Positions 1-9,003 of a stretch of DNA of 53,788 bases are shown piece by piece (the stretch's first letter is position 1; each line of letters opens with the position of its first letter). Below the pieces are notes generated by a model, which saw only the letters and a program-made list of their open reading frames with translations, had not been told where the DNA came from and ran no database searches. Source of the DNA: JBCDCE01 sp039182515 (GTDB lineage: Bacteria; Pseudomonadota; Alphaproteobacteria; Rhodobacterales; Rhodobacteraceae); contig JBCDCE010000023.1 in the NCBI GenBank assembly GCA_039182515.1, positions 1-53,788 on the forward strand, read 5' to 3'. A program made the translations under genes and the position numbers.

Positions 1-387
1 ACGCGCGCAAGTATTCAAGACAGTTTTGGCGCCCCCAGCGCGATACGCATTTGGGATCTCCCAAACTTTATCAATTCGCTCGAACGCGCTGGGTTTGCCG
101 CCCAATCTCACAAGCTTTGGTTTCATATGGAACTCGCACAACCGCTTTTGTTTGTTGCTATGGTCCTCATAGGGGCTGGGTTTACCATGCGCCACGTGCG
201 TTTCGGGCGAACGGGCATGCTGGTTTTGTCTGCCGTTTTATTTGGCTTTGGGCTCTTTTTTCTTCGCAACTTTGCTCAAGTTCTCGGCGAAAACGGTCAA
301 ATCCCAATTCTATTGGCCGCTTGGGCGCCGCCCGTTATTGGGATCTTACTACCTTTAGGTCTCTTGCTACACCTAGAGGATGGATGA
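1..387 (+). CDS. lptG: LptG, LPS export permease (3' part only)
   Basis: The open frame from the first base encodes the C-terminal 128 residues of a YjgP/YjgQ-type permease. A DLPNFINSLERAGF-like segment precedes membrane segments at about residues 43-59, 69-91 and 101-123. LptG pairs with LptF and the ATPase LptB to pull lipopolysaccharide out of the inner membrane toward LptD. The N-terminus and probably lptF lie left of the window. The stop overlaps the lptD start in an ATGA arrangement, which supports co-transcription with lptD and fits a shared LPS export role. Confidence 0.85.
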   Translation, partial: TRASIQDSFGAPSAIRIWDLPNFINSLERAGFAAQSHKLWFHMELAQPLLFVAMVLIGAGFTMRHVRFGRTGMLVLSAVLFGFGLFFLRNFAQVLGENGQIPILLAAWAPPVIGILLPLGLLLHLEDG

Positions 388-2522
388 TGAAATTCTTAAT
401 CCGTCTGTTTTTGGTTTTCGCGGGTTGCTGTCTCCTGCCTTTCTTTGTCTCAGCCCAACCTGCAACCCTACTCGCAGATACAATTACACTCGATGGCCAA
501 AACCAGCTTGTCGCTGCGGGCAACGTTCAGGTTTTTCAAAGCGAAACCGCACTTTACGCTGATAAAGTGATCTACAATCAAGCCACTCAAAGGCTTCAAA
601 TAGAGGGCGACATTCGGCTCTTTGAAGGAGATGGATTTGTTCTACTCGCGTCGCAAGCCGAGATTTCTGACGACCTCAGGAACGGGCTTTTACAAAGCGC
701 GCGCTTGGTATTGGCCCAACAATTGCAACTTGCCGCAAATGAAATCTCGCGGGTGGATGGCCGCTATACGCAACTGTTCCAAGTCACAGCCTCCTCCTGC
801 CAAGTCTGTGGACCAGATCAAACACCTCTTTGGCAAATTCGAGCCAAGCGCGTGGTTCATGATGAAGCCGCGCGTCAGCTCTATTTTGAAGGTGCTCAGC
901 TTCGGGTTCTTGATGTACCGCTTTTCTACCTGCCCCGGTTACGCTTACCAGACCCAACACTTGAGCGGGCGACGGGCTGGCTGGTTCCAAGATTGAAAAC
1001 CACCAGCCTTTTGGGAACAGGGTTGAAGTTGCCTTACTTCATAGCACTCAAACCAGATCGGGATTTGACGCTCACACCTTTCGTTTCCCCAAACACGCGA
1101 ACGCTCGAGTTTCGCTACAGGCAAGCTTTCGCATCAGGAGACATTCAAATCGAAGGCGCTGGAACATCGGATTCTATCCTTCGTAGTCAAACACGAGGCT
1201 ACGTCTTTGCGGAAGGCAGCTTCAACCTCCCAAGAGACTACAATCTGACATTTGATGTCGAAGCCACAAGCGATGACGCTTACCTCTTGGACTACGGCTA
1301 TTCGAGCAAAGACCGTCTCGACAGCGCAATTAGCCTCATGCGCACAGAAGATCGCAGATATTTTGAAACAGATCTCGTGTACTATGAGAGCCTAAGATCA
1401 GGCGAACGAAACGACAGCCTTCCCCCAATCGTTTATGATCTCAGCTACGAAATCCGGCATCCCGAAGATCGTTTTGGCGGCAATTTGACATCGCAGTTCT
1501 ATCTTCACGCGCACCAACGCTTCGACGACAACGACGTAACTGGGCGCGATGTCGTCAGCGCCCATAGCGCTCTTTTGTATCGTCAACGCGGAGTTTGGGG
1601 GCCGGGATTCGAAGTTACGTCCGAAATCGGCGCGCTTGGTAGCCTGTATCAAGTTTCGCAAGACAGCAATTTTTCTGACTCCCCGATTGCACGCTTTGTC
1701 CCTCAAGCGCGCGCCAGCTTATCTTGGCCACTGGCGCGAAAAATGAAGGATGGCGGGAGATTAATGCTCACGCCAGTCCTTCAAGTTGCTTGGTCCGAAG
1801 TCTATGGCGAAGACGTGCCCAATGAAGATTCTCAAAGAGTCGAATTTGACGAAGGCAATTGGCTCAATTTTTCGCGCGCCACTGGATTGGATACATTTGA
1901 AACCGGCGGTCGCAGCACAGCAGGCATGTCATTTGATTATCGTCCAAGTGCCGATTGGGCTCTGAGAGGTTTTTTGGGCCGAAGCTACGCGTTTGACGCG
2001 CCGTTGGAGACGACGCTCTCCTCCGGTCTGAGCGGAAAAACATCCGATTGGCTCTTCACTATGCAATGGACACGAGCTGATGGGTTGAATTTGATAAACA
2101 GGGCCCTTTTTGACGACGACTTCACATTTGCAAAAAATGAAACACGGCTATGGTGGTCGGCAGCCCATTGGGATGTGTCATCGAGCTATGTGTTTTTGGT
2201 CGAAGATCCGGGAGAAAACCGCGCAACTGCCGTCTCTGAATGGACAGCAGACGGGCGTTACGCAATCAACTCCAACTGGGAAGCCAGCGCAGGTGTGCGT
2301 TATGATTTTATAACGGACCGCGCCGCAAACGCCTCTTTGGGTTTTAAATATACAAATGAGTGTGTCGAGGTGAACTTTGGTTTGTCACGTCGCTTCACGT
2401 CGTCGACGACCGTTTCGCCAACTACGGACGTTGACGTGACTGTGAGTTTAAAAGGCTTTAGCACAAATCGCTCCAGCAACTCTCTCAGACGTGGAAGGTG
2501 CTCTGGCATCCTCCCGTCCTAG
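384..2522 (+). CDS. lptD: LptD, LPS assembly outer-membrane protein
   Basis: The protein has 712 residues and inserts lipopolysaccharide into the outer leaflet of the outer membrane. The first ATG of the ATGATG pair is chosen because it gives a 4-bp overlap with lptG and is followed directly by a signal peptide (MMKFLIRLF.. to about residue 25). An LptA-like beta-jellyroll region (DTITLDGQNQLVAAGNVQVF) follows, then a long beta-barrel domain with alternating aromatic and polar stretches. Cysteines are at 139 and 142 (CQVC), 660 and 706; E. coli LptD needs inter-domain disulfides, so these may serve the same role (inference). It is followed by surA, which folds LptD in other proteobacteria. 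Longer in-frame upstream starts run through lptG and were discarded. Confidence 0.93.
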   Translation: MMKFLIRLFLVFAGCCLLPFFVSAQPATLLADTITLDGQNQLVAAGNVQVFQSETALYADKVIYNQATQRLQIEGDIRLFEGDGFVLLASQAEISDDLRNGLLQSARLVLAQQLQLAANEISRVDGRYTQLFQVTASSCQVCGPDQTPLWQIRAKRVVHDEAARQLYFEGAQLRVLDVPLFYLPRLRLPDPTLERATGWLVPRLKTTSLLGTGLKLPYFIALKPDRDLTLTPFVSPNTRTLEFRYRQAFASGDIQIEGAGTSDSILRSQTRGYVFAEGSFNLPRDYNLTFDVEATSDDAYLLDYGYSSKDRLDSAISLMRTEDRRYFETDLVYYESLRSGERNDSLPPIVYDLSYEIRHPEDRFGGNLTSQFYLHAHQRFDDNDVTGRDVVSAHSALLYRQRGVWGPGFEVTSEIGALGSLYQVSQDSNFSDSPIARFVPQARASLSWPLARKMKDGGRLMLTPVLQVAWSEVYGEDVPNEDSQRVEFDEGNWLNFSRATGLDTFETGGRSTAGMSFDYRPSADWALRGFLGRSYAFDAPLETTLSSGLSGKTSDWLFTMQWTRADGLNLINRALFDDDFTFAKNETRLWWSAAHWDVSSSYVFLVEDPGENRATAVSEWTADGRYAINSNWEASAGVRYDFITDRAANASLGFKYTNECVEVNFGLSRRFTSSTTVSPTTDVDVTVSLKGFSTNRSSNSLRRGRCSGILPS

Positions 2523-2564
2523 TCGCTAAACAGTTTGGCAACAGGCAACAGGAAGTAAAACCGC

Positions 2565-3761
2565 ATGCGAGCAACACTCCTCTTTCTCGTCTTTTTGATT
2601 TCAGCTCCGGTTGCTATGGCGCAGAGTTTTGCACCTGCCATCAATGTCAACGATCTGATCATTACCGAGTATGAGTTGGATCAGCGGACACGGATGTTGG
2701 GCGTCTTAGGTGCTGCGAGCAATGCTGCAGAACTCGCCCGCACCCAACTGATTGAAGACCGCTTAAAGCAGCAAGCCATGCGTCAAGCCGGGATTTCAAC
2801 GACGCCCGAAGAAGTACAGGAAGGCATGATTGAATTTGCCGCACGAGGTAATCTCACCAGCGATCAGTTCATTCAGATTTTGCGTGAACGCGGCGTGTCT
2901 CGAGAGACCTTCCGGGATTTCGTCTCTGTCGGTCTCGCTTGGCGCGTCTATGTTGGCCAACGTTTTCGCCCTCAGGCCCGTGTAACCGAAGCTGAAATTG
3001 ATCGTCGGATCGCACTGAGCGACAAAGGCACCGGCCTGCGCGTGCTGTTATCGGAAATCATTTTACCAAACGTTCCTGAATTGGCCGCGGAAAGCCGCGC
3101 GCGTGCAGATCGCATAAAAAGGATCACCAGCACCGCCGCCTTCAGCAACGCGGCCCGTGAATTTAGCTTTGCACAAACCCGCGCCAATGGCGGAAGGCTG
3201 GATTGGCGCCCTTTAGCAAGTTTCGCACCAGAACTGCGCCAGGTAATTTTAGGGCTGAATCCTGGTCAAGTTTCTGAGCCACTCGAGCTTGGCAATGCGC
3301 TCGTTCTTTTTCAATTGCGCGCGATTGAAGAGCTTGAAAGCGAGACCTTGCCTACAAGCGCCGTTGAATTTGCAACGTATCAAGTCCCAGCCAAAAGCCT
3401 CGAAGCCTCGCGCACAGCAGCCATGCGCATCGCCGAAAAGCTGGATACCTGTGATGATCTTTACGGCGTGGCAAAAGGCCAACCCGAAGAGCGCTTAAAC
3501 CGGGAAGTCCGCACCCTGTCAGATCTTCCTCAAGACCTAAGCCTCGAGCTCGCCAAGCTTGATGCAAGCGAGGTCTCTTACAATTTGGTTGCACAAGATG
3601 GCACAAGTCGTTTGCTTGTTATGCTCTGCGGCCGCACGCAAACAATCGACACCGATGTTGATCGCGGCGCGGTGCGCACGGCGCTCTTTAACGAGCGCGT
3701 TGCCGCTCTGGCTGAGAGTTTCTTAGACCAGCTGCAAGCAGACGCACGCATCCTTGAGTAG
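2565..3761 (+). CDS. surA: SurA-type periplasmic peptidyl-prolyl isomerase/chaperone
   Basis: A 398-residue protein with a cleavable signal peptide ending near ..APVAMAQS (about residue 20). A SurA N-terminal chaperone region (NDLIITEYELDQR) follows, with one parvulin rotamase domain at about residues 160-260 (NGGRLDWRP..FAPELRQVILGLNPGQVSEPLELGNALVLFQL). The family escorts outer-membrane proteins through the periplasm, including LptD, whose gene sits 42 bp upstream. E. coli SurA has two parvulin domains; here only the first is obvious and the C-terminal part is divergent. The order lptD-surA-pdxA-rsmA matches that of many proteobacteria. Confidence 0.9.
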   Translation: MRATLLFLVFLISAPVAMAQSFAPAINVNDLIITEYELDQRTRMLGVLGAASNAAELARTQLIEDRLKQQAMRQAGISTTPEEVQEGMIEFAARGNLTSDQFIQILRERGVSRETFRDFVSVGLAWRVYVGQRFRPQARVTEAEIDRRIALSDKGTGLRVLLSEIILPNVPELAAESRARADRIKRITSTAAFSNAAREFSFAQTRANGGRLDWRPLASFAPELRQVILGLNPGQVSEPLELGNALVLFQLRAIEELESETLPTSAVEFATYQVPAKSLEASRTAAMRIAEKLDTCDDLYGVAKGQPEERLNREVRTLSDLPQDLSLELAKLDASEVSYNLVAQDGTSRLLVMLCGRTQTIDTDVDRGAVRTALFNERVAALAESFLDQLQADARILE

Positions 3762-3777
3762 CACCTCGCGTCCCGAC

Positions 3778-4767
3778 ATGTTGCGCGCTCCAATTGCCCT
3801 GACTTGCGGCGACCCGTCTGGGATCGGATTGGAACTGAGCCTGAAAGCCTTTGAAACTTTGAAAGGCCAAGTGCCTTTCTTCCTCATTGGCGATCCGGCT
3901 CACTTCAACGCAGGCCAGATCACGCTGTTAGAGGATCACAACGATCTCGCAAAAGCAGCGCGATCAGACCAATTGCCGGTTCTTCAACACTGCTTTGCCG
4001 CACCGGCTGAGCCCGGCGTTGCAAATATGGCGAATGCGCAAGCCATAATTGATGTCATTTCCCGCGGTGTGGATCTGGTAAAGACCGGATACGCCAGTGC
4101 ACTTTGCACCAACCCAATCAATAAACAGGTACTCAAAGAAGGCGCTGGGTTCGCTTATCCTGGGCATACTGAGTTTTTGACGGCACTCGCGGATGTCGAA
4201 AATTCTGTGATGATGCTTGCTAGCGACGAGTTGCGTGTCGTGCCAGCCACCATTCATATCGCACTTGAAAACGTTGCAAGCGTTCTTACGCCAGATCTCT
4301 TGAGGGAGGTTTTGCGAACCACCCATGCTGCTTTACAAACAGATTTTGGGATTGCACGCCCCCGTATTTCAGTTGCTGGCCTCAACCCACATGCGGGGGA
4401 AGGCGGAACCATGGGCACGCAGGAGCAGGCTTGGATGGCGCAACTCATAAAAGAGCTGCAAAAAGACGGCATGGATGTTTTCGGGCCCCAATCTGCGGAC
4501 ACGATGTTCCATGCCGCTGCTCGCCAAAGTTACGATGCCGCAGTCGCCATGTACCATGATCAAGCCTTAATACCGATTAAAACGCTGGCTTTTGACACAG
4601 GCGTGAACGTCACATTAGGCTTGCCGTTCGTGCGCACCTCTCCGGATCACGGTACGGCCTTCGACATTGCGGGACAGGACCTCGCCAATCCGTCCAGCTT
4701 GATCGAGGCCTTAAAGCTCGCCTGGCATATGGTGGAGATGCGTGGAGGCGTATCATGGCGCAAATAG
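3778..4767 (+). CDS. pdxA: 4-hydroxythreonine-4-phosphate dehydrogenase PdxA
   Basis: The product has about 329 residues and makes 3-amino-2-oxopropyl phosphate in the DXP-dependent route to pyridoxal 5'-phosphate, using NAD and a divalent metal. Family motifs are the N-terminal ALTCGDPSGIGLE and the metal-binding histidines in YPGHTEF, NPHAGEGG and YHDQALIPIK. The ATG at 3778 is preferred because the motif begins just after it. An in-frame TTG at 3754, overlapping the surA stop by 8 bp, would add eight residues and cannot be excluded. The 3' end overlaps rsmA by 13 bp, so the two are probably translationally coupled. Confidence 0.93.
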   Translation: MLRAPIALTCGDPSGIGLELSLKAFETLKGQVPFFLIGDPAHFNAGQITLLEDHNDLAKAARSDQLPVLQHCFAAPAEPGVANMANAQAIIDVISRGVDLVKTGYASALCTNPINKQVLKEGAGFAYPGHTEFLTALADVENSVMMLASDELRVVPATIHIALENVASVLTPDLLREVLRTTHAALQTDFGIARPRISVAGLNPHAGEGGTMGTQEQAWMAQLIKELQKDGMDVFGPQSADTMFHAAARQSYDAAVAMYHDQALIPIKTLAFDTGVNVTLGLPFVRTSPDHGTAFDIAGQDLANPSSLIEALKLAWHMVEMRGGVSWRK

Positions 4768-5591
4768 ACGGCTTGCCACCACTACGAGAAGTGATTGCCA
4801 AGTACGATCTCGCGGCCAAAAAAGCACTTGGACAAAATTTCCTATTAGACTTAAATCTCACCGCAAAAATTGCGCGGCATGTGCCAAATCTAGAAGGTTC
4901 AGACGTGTTGGAAATTGGCCCCGGCCCAGGGGGCCTAACCCGCGGACTATTGGCCTCCGGTGCGCGGCGCGTGCACGTGATTGAAAAAGACGGGCGCTGT
5001 GCGCCCGCCTTGGCAGAAATTGCTGAGGCTTATGCAGGTAAACTCTCTGTTGAAATGGGAGACGCGCTGCAATCAAATGCAGCCTCTCAATTGACAGCGC
5101 CAATCCAGATTGCAGCCAACCTGCCTTATAACATCGGAACCGAACTTTTGGTACGCTGGCTCACGCCACCAGAATGGCCCCCGTTTTGGCACAGCATGAC
5201 GCTCATGTTTCAAAAAGAAGTGGCCGAACGCATTGTTGCCCAGCCTGGATCGAAAGCCTACGGGCGTTTGGCAATTTTAGCCCAATGGCGCAGCGACGCA
5301 CGAATTGTTATGACTTTGCCTGCAGAGGCCTTTACGCCACCGCCCAAGGTTCAATCAGCCGTTGTCCAGCTTGTCGCCCTTGAAAATCCAAAGTTTCCGG
5401 CAGAGGCTGAGGTCTTGCAACGCATCGTGGCGCTTGCCTTTCAACAAAGGCGCAAAATGCTGCGCGCTTCTTTGAAATCTCTCGGGCCGGATTTGGAAGA
5501 TCGTCTTAAGTCTGCTGGAATCGCACCAACCGAGAGAGCGGAAAATGTGAGCTTAGAGGCCTTTTGCGCCCTAAGCCGACATTACTCTTAA
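4755..5591 (+). CDS. rsmA: 16S rRNA dimethyladenosine transferase RsmA (KsgA)
   Basis: This 278-residue SAM-dependent enzyme dimethylates two adjacent adenosines in the 3'-terminal helix of 16S rRNA during 30S maturation. Visible motifs are KKALGQNFL (residues 22-30), the SAM-binding loop EIGPGPGG (53-60), the catalytic NLPY (122-125) and the C-terminal FTPPPKVQSAVV and QQRRKMLR segments. The gene begins inside the end of pdxA, ending a surA-pdxA-rsmA run. The convergent DUF4167 gene ends only 4 bp further on, with no obvious intervening terminator. Confidence 0.95.
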   Translation: MAQIDGLPPLREVIAKYDLAAKKALGQNFLLDLNLTAKIARHVPNLEGSDVLEIGPGPGGLTRGLLASGARRVHVIEKDGRCAPALAEIAEAYAGKLSVEMGDALQSNAASQLTAPIQIAANLPYNIGTELLVRWLTPPEWPPFWHSMTLMFQKEVAERIVAQPGSKAYGRLAILAQWRSDARIVMTLPAEAFTPPPKVQSAVVQLVALENPKFPAEAEVLQRIVALAFQQRRKMLRASLKSLGPDLEDRLKSAGIAPTERAENVSLEAFCALSRHYS

Positions 5592-5595
5592 GAGC

Positions 5596-6183
5596 CTACT
5601 CAGCGACGTCTGGCTCAGGAGCCGCGCTCGCTTCATCCAAAGGAGACGGTGCTGGTTTTGGCTTTCGAGGTTTTCTCGCGCGCTTTGGCTTTTCCGTCGG
5701 AACAGAGTCCCGCGCCGCATTTGCTTCAGGCAAATCAACCAACGCTCCGGTTTCGGGTGTCTCAACGATATCGGGCTGATCGCTAGAGCCAAGATCCACT
5801 GGGCCTTCCGGGGCCGGCGCTTGGGGCTGCTGGTTGCTTTCGCGCTCTTGGCGCTCCGCGCGATCCCGCTCGCGTTCTGCTTGGCGTTCGCGGTTTTGGC
5901 GTTCTTGTTCTTCGCGTCGCGCATCTAACTCACGCTGAGCTTCGCTCAACAGACGCGTGTAATGCTCTGCGTGCTGCTGGAAGTTCTCAACAGCAACCCG
6001 GTCGCCGCTCAGCTGGGAATCGCGCGCCAATTGGTTATATTTATCAATGATTTGTTGCGGCGTGCCACGCACTTTGCCTTCCGGCCCAGAGCTGTCAAAA
6101 ACACGGTTTATGATATTGCCCGTGGGCCGGTTATTATTGTTTCGGTTCGATTTCGACCGAGACCTGTTTTTCGATGATCTCAT
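5596..6183 (-). CDS. DUF4167 domain protein
   Basis: A 195-residue protein. The start at 6183 is chosen because the conserved family N-terminus MRSSKNRSRSKSNRNNNNRP begins there; upstream in-frame residues look non-coding. Residues 1-80 form the conserved basic, Asn/Arg-rich block (NRVFDSSGPEGKVRG, IIDKYNQLARDSQLSGDRVAVENFQQHAEHY). A charged Arg/Glu/Gln-rich stretch likely to be helical or coiled coil covers about 85-125, followed by an acidic Pro-rich and then Lys/Arg/Pro-rich tail. The family is typical of Alphaproteobacteria and its function is not established to my knowledge. The basic N-terminus suggests nucleic-acid binding (inference). It lies downstream of prfA-prmC with a 169-bp gap. 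Confidence 0.85.
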   Translation of the reverse strand: MRSSKNRSRSKSNRNNNNRPTGNIINRVFDSSGPEGKVRGTPQQIIDKYNQLARDSQLSGDRVAVENFQQHAEHYTRLLSEAQRELDARREEQERQNRERQAERERDRAERQERESNQQPQAPAPEGPVDLGSSDQPDIVETPETGALVDLPEANAARDSVPTEKPKRARKPRKPKPAPSPLDEASAAPEPDVAE

Positions 6184-6352
6184 AAGTGTCCCAAAATGTT
6201 TTTGCTTGGGTGTGGGGTTTTGCACATCACTGTGCCCGATTCCCGGAAATGTTCGGTTAACAACGCTGGGCGCGCTCCGCGCCTGCCGCTTGCGTTGGGT
6301 GATAGAAAGCACGCAAGGACATCAAGTACAAGGAAAAAACGTCGTTTTTCTG

Positions 6353-7192
6353 TCAAACCTTTGGTGAACTGACCTCCAAGACACGAGCGCGACCCGTTAA
6401 ATCTGTAAAACTCTGTATTTTTGACCACCCTTCTTTTGAGAAAATTTCGGTAATTTCGCCCGCTTGACCAACGCCGTGTTCGAGTAAAATACGCCCCCGT
6501 GGCGCAAGGAAGCGGGACGCGCTACGCGCAATTTCGCGGTAAGCCTGAAGCGTGTCCGTGCCTGTCGTTAGGGCGAGATGCGGTTCCCAATCACGCACCT
6601 CCGGGCTCAAATGCGCGATATCCGCGAGCTCAATATAGGGAGGATTGGAAACGATAAGATCGAAGCTCCCTTCAAAAGCACTAAACCAATCGGACACGAT
6701 AAAGGTGGCGCGCCCCGCCAACTGCAACTGTTTACAATTGCTTTTGGCAACCTCCAGCGCAGCCTCGGAAACATCACCGCCGACACCCCGGGTACCTGTT
6801 GTTTCGGCCAAAAGCGTAAGCAGTATACACCCTGAACCCGTCCCAAGATCCGCCACCTTTTGGAAAGGTTTTTGTAAAGCAATCTCAACCAAACGTTCCG
6901 TTTCTGGCCGAGGGTCCAAAACATCGGACGTGACGCGAAAATTTCGGCTAAAAAACGTGCGCTCACTGAGTATTTGCGAGACGGGCTGACGCTTGAAACG
7001 CTGCTCCAGCATCACCTGGAAACGCGCAAATTGACTGGCTGAAATCTCATCCGGCAACACCAAGGTCAAACGATCTTTGGGAACATCTAGCGCCTTGGCC
7101 ATGAGCCAGCGGGCGTCCGTTTGCGCGCTGTCGATTCCAAGGTTTTTGAGCGCGCGTGTCCCCTCAAGCAAAGCGGCTTGGACTGTGCTCAC
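6353..7192 (-). CDS. prmC: Release factor glutamine methyltransferase PrmC
   Basis: A 279-residue SAM-dependent N5-glutamine methyltransferase that modifies the GGQ glutamine of peptide-chain release factors. The SAM loop DLGTGSG is at residues 115-121 and the catalytic NPPY at 183-186 (VSNPPYIEL). The N-terminal helical substrate-binding domain contains RWLMAKALDV. It starts with GTG in a GTGA overlap with the prfA stop, so writer and substrate are translated together, a widely conserved pairing. Confidence 0.95.
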   Translation of the reverse strand: MSTVQAALLEGTRALKNLGIDSAQTDARWLMAKALDVPKDRLTLVLPDEISASQFARFQVMLEQRFKRQPVSQILSERTFFSRNFRVTSDVLDPRPETERLVEIALQKPFQKVADLGTGSGCILLTLLAETTGTRGVGGDVSEAALEVAKSNCKQLQLAGRATFIVSDWFSAFEGSFDLIVSNPPYIELADIAHLSPEVRDWEPHLALTTGTDTLQAYREIARSASRFLAPRGRILLEHGVGQAGEITEIFSKEGWSKIQSFTDLTGRARVLEVSSPKV

Positions 7193-8238
7193 GCCTCCAT
7201 TTCCGCAAGCTTTTCGGCTTGATCCGCGGCCGTCAAGGCCTCGACAATCTCCGACAAATCGCCTGCCAGAATTTGATCAAGCTTGTAGAGCGTCAAATTG
7301 ATACGGTGATCGGTCATTCGCCCTTGTGGGAAATTATAGGTGCGCACACGCTCCGACCGATCACCGCTGCCGACCTGACTTTTGCGCTCGGCGGAACGCT
7401 CTCCATCCACGCGCTGCCGCTCCATATCAAACAGCCGCGTTTTTAAAACCTGCATCGCAATTTCACGGTTTCGGTGCTGAGACTTCTCTGAACTCGTCAC
7501 CACGATCCCACTTGGCACATGGGTAATCCGAACAGCAGAGTCCGTTGTGTTTACGTGCTGGCCACCTGCGCCGCTCGCGCGCATTGTATCTATACGAATG
7601 TCTTGAGGGTTGATCGTAATATCGACGTCTTCCGCTTCGGGCAAAACAGCGACCGTAGCCGCGGAGGTATGAATCCGCCCGCCTGACTCCGTTGTAGGGA
7701 CCCGCTGAACACGGTGTACGCCGCTTTCGTATTTAAGCTGGGCAAAGACCCCCTCGCCCTGCACATGAGCTGTGACTTCTTTGATGCCCCCAAGTTCAGT
7801 GGCCTGTTCTTCAATAATCTCAAACTTCCAGCCTTGAGATTCAGCAAACCTTTGGTACATGCGCAGCAAATCGCCCGCGAAAAGCGCCGCCTCGTCGCCC
7901 CCGGTGCCCGGGCGGATCTCAACCATGGCCGGTCGCGCATCGGCTGCATCTTTAGGCAGCAAGCTGATCCGAAGATTATGCTCCACATCCGGCAGCTTAG
8001 CGCGGAGCGCGGGCAGTTCTTCTTCCGCCAACGCTTTCATATCCGGATCCCCAAGCATTTCTTCAGCTTCTGCCAAATCCGCCAACAGACCTTGGTAAAC
8101 GCGAATCTCTTCGACCACCGGGCGCAGGTCAGAATATTCTTTCGACAGCGCCGCGATATCGGCACCCGACTGAGACATTTGCGCCTCAAGAAACTCAAAA
8201 CGCTGGATGATTTGGAGAAGTGTGTCCTGAGGTACCAT
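7189..8238 (-). CDS. prfA: Peptide chain release factor 1
   Basis: A 349-residue class I release factor reading UAA and UAG. The catalytic GGQ is at residues 225-227 in ASGAGGQHVN. The PxT-type codon-recognition motif (P181-T-T183, followed by ESGGRIHTS) marks RF1 rather than RF2. Length is about normal for the family. It is the upstream gene of a prfA-prmC pair overlapping by 4 bp. The divergent small secreted protein gene begins 63 bp from its start, so this short gap must hold both promoters. Confidence 0.96.
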   Translation of the reverse strand: MVPQDTLLQIIQRFEFLEAQMSQSGADIAALSKEYSDLRPVVEEIRVYQGLLADLAEAEEMLGDPDMKALAEEELPALRAKLPDVEHNLRISLLPKDAADARPAMVEIRPGTGGDEAALFAGDLLRMYQRFAESQGWKFEIIEEQATELGGIKEVTAHVQGEGVFAQLKYESGVHRVQRVPTTESGGRIHTSAATVAVLPEAEDVDITINPQDIRIDTMRASGAGGQHVNTTDSAVRITHVPSGIVVTSSEKSQHRNREIAMQVLKTRLFDMERQRVDGERSAERKSQVGSGDRSERVRTYNFPQGRMTDHRINLTLYKLDQILAGDLSEIVEALTAADQAEKLAEMEA

Positions 8239-8301
8239 AGCGCCCTAGCTCCCCCAAAGTCGCGATTTGGTCAAGGGGGCGTGGTATGCTATGGTTTGGA
8301 T

Positions 8302-8535
8302 ATGTTTAAAACCCGTGTTGTGACCCTGATCATCCTCACGAGCTTGGGGACAATAAGTGGCGCTCAAACCGCGACCTATCCAGATTGCTATTGCACAGAT
8401 AGCAAAGGAAATCGTGTTGAGATTGGCGATGCGGCCTGCCTTGTGATCGGAACGCGCGCCGTGTTGGCTCTTTGCGATATGTCGCTCAACAATCCAATTT
8501 GGCGCTATCAAGAAGATCCTTGCCCGATCTCATAA
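8302..8535 (+). CDS. Small secreted cysteine-rich protein, unknown function
   Basis: A 77-residue protein starting MFKTRVVTLIILTSLGTISGAQ, a clear Sec signal peptide with cleavage near residue 20-22. The mature part of about 56 residues holds five cysteines at 29, 31, 46, 58 and 74, an odd number that may leave one free for dimerisation or ligand binding (inference). I do not recognise a named domain. It lies alone between divergent prfA and the convergent DUF1499 gene. A longer in-frame open stretch extends upstream antisense to prfA; it is rejected because the signal peptide fixes the start here. Confidence 0.7.
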   Translation: MFKTRVVTLIILTSLGTISGAQTATYPDCYCTDSKGNRVEIGDAACLVIGTRAVLALCDMSLNNPIWRYQEDPCPIS

Positions 8536-8551
8536 GGCATCGCGTCGAACG

Positions 8552-9001
8552 CTAGTCTGGGTTGACCTGTAACTGAGCTCGCGCCGCCCATTGGGTGAGG
8601 CGTGCTTTGTTCACGCCAAGATCGTAAAGCCCATAAACGAGATGGCTCATAACGTGGACTCGCCCTTCCGCCACCCAAAGCGTCACCACATCGGGAAATC
8701 CAACCCATTTGGAGCGGGTGACAAAAACACGCGTATCCTTCAAAGCCGTCTCAGCTGGCGTCGTGCGCGCAGTCGCGGCAATGATCTTTGCGAAGTCCGC
8801 AAGTGTCTGCTCCGGCGCAGCACCACCATCAACGACAAGCTTTGCTCCGCCATCAAATTCGTGCAGCCCAAGTTCTGACGGCCCAAAGCCGTCCCAAGCA
8901 GTGAGCGTCTTTTCTGAAATTGGCAAAAACCGAACCACCAAAGACCCCGCAAAGGCGACCAGCAGGCAGACCGCTAAAACCAAAATAATCATGTGCTTCA
9001 T
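8552..9001 (-). CDS. DUF1499-like membrane-anchored protein
   Basis: A 149-residue protein. The start is placed at 9001, where MKHMIILVLAVCLLVAFAG begins an N-terminal membrane anchor or signal at residues 4-20. The rest resembles DUF1499 proteins, with TRVFVTRSKWVGFPDVVTLWV then GRVHVMSHLVYGLYDLGVNKARLTQW, which resembles the family's R.S..GKSDLGVN.R motif. Molecular function is not established. The gene starts 2 bp after the M20 peptidase stop and is surely co-transcribed with it. It converges on the small secreted protein gene. Confidence 0.75.
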   Translation of the reverse strand: MKHMIILVLAVCLLVAFAGSLVVRFLPISEKTLTAWDGFGPSELGLHEFDGGAKLVVDGGAAPEQTLADFAKIIAATARTTPAETALKDTRVFVTRSKWVGFPDVVTLWVAEGRVHVMSHLVYGLYDLGVNKARLTQWAARAQLQVNPD

Positions 9002-9003
9002 CC

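Noticed and set aside
51..383. In-frame extension of lptD to position 51
   Set aside because: The stretch is lptG coding sequence in another frame; the signal peptide begins at 384.
6332..6350. AT-rich inverted repeat downstream of prmC
   Set aside because: It has an almost absent loop and only A/T-rich arms, so it is not convincing as a terminator.
7714..8301. Long in-frame extension upstream of the small secreted protein, antisense to prfA
   Set aside because: It has no homology I recognise, lies fully antisense to a well-supported gene, and the signal peptide at 8302 marks the true start.
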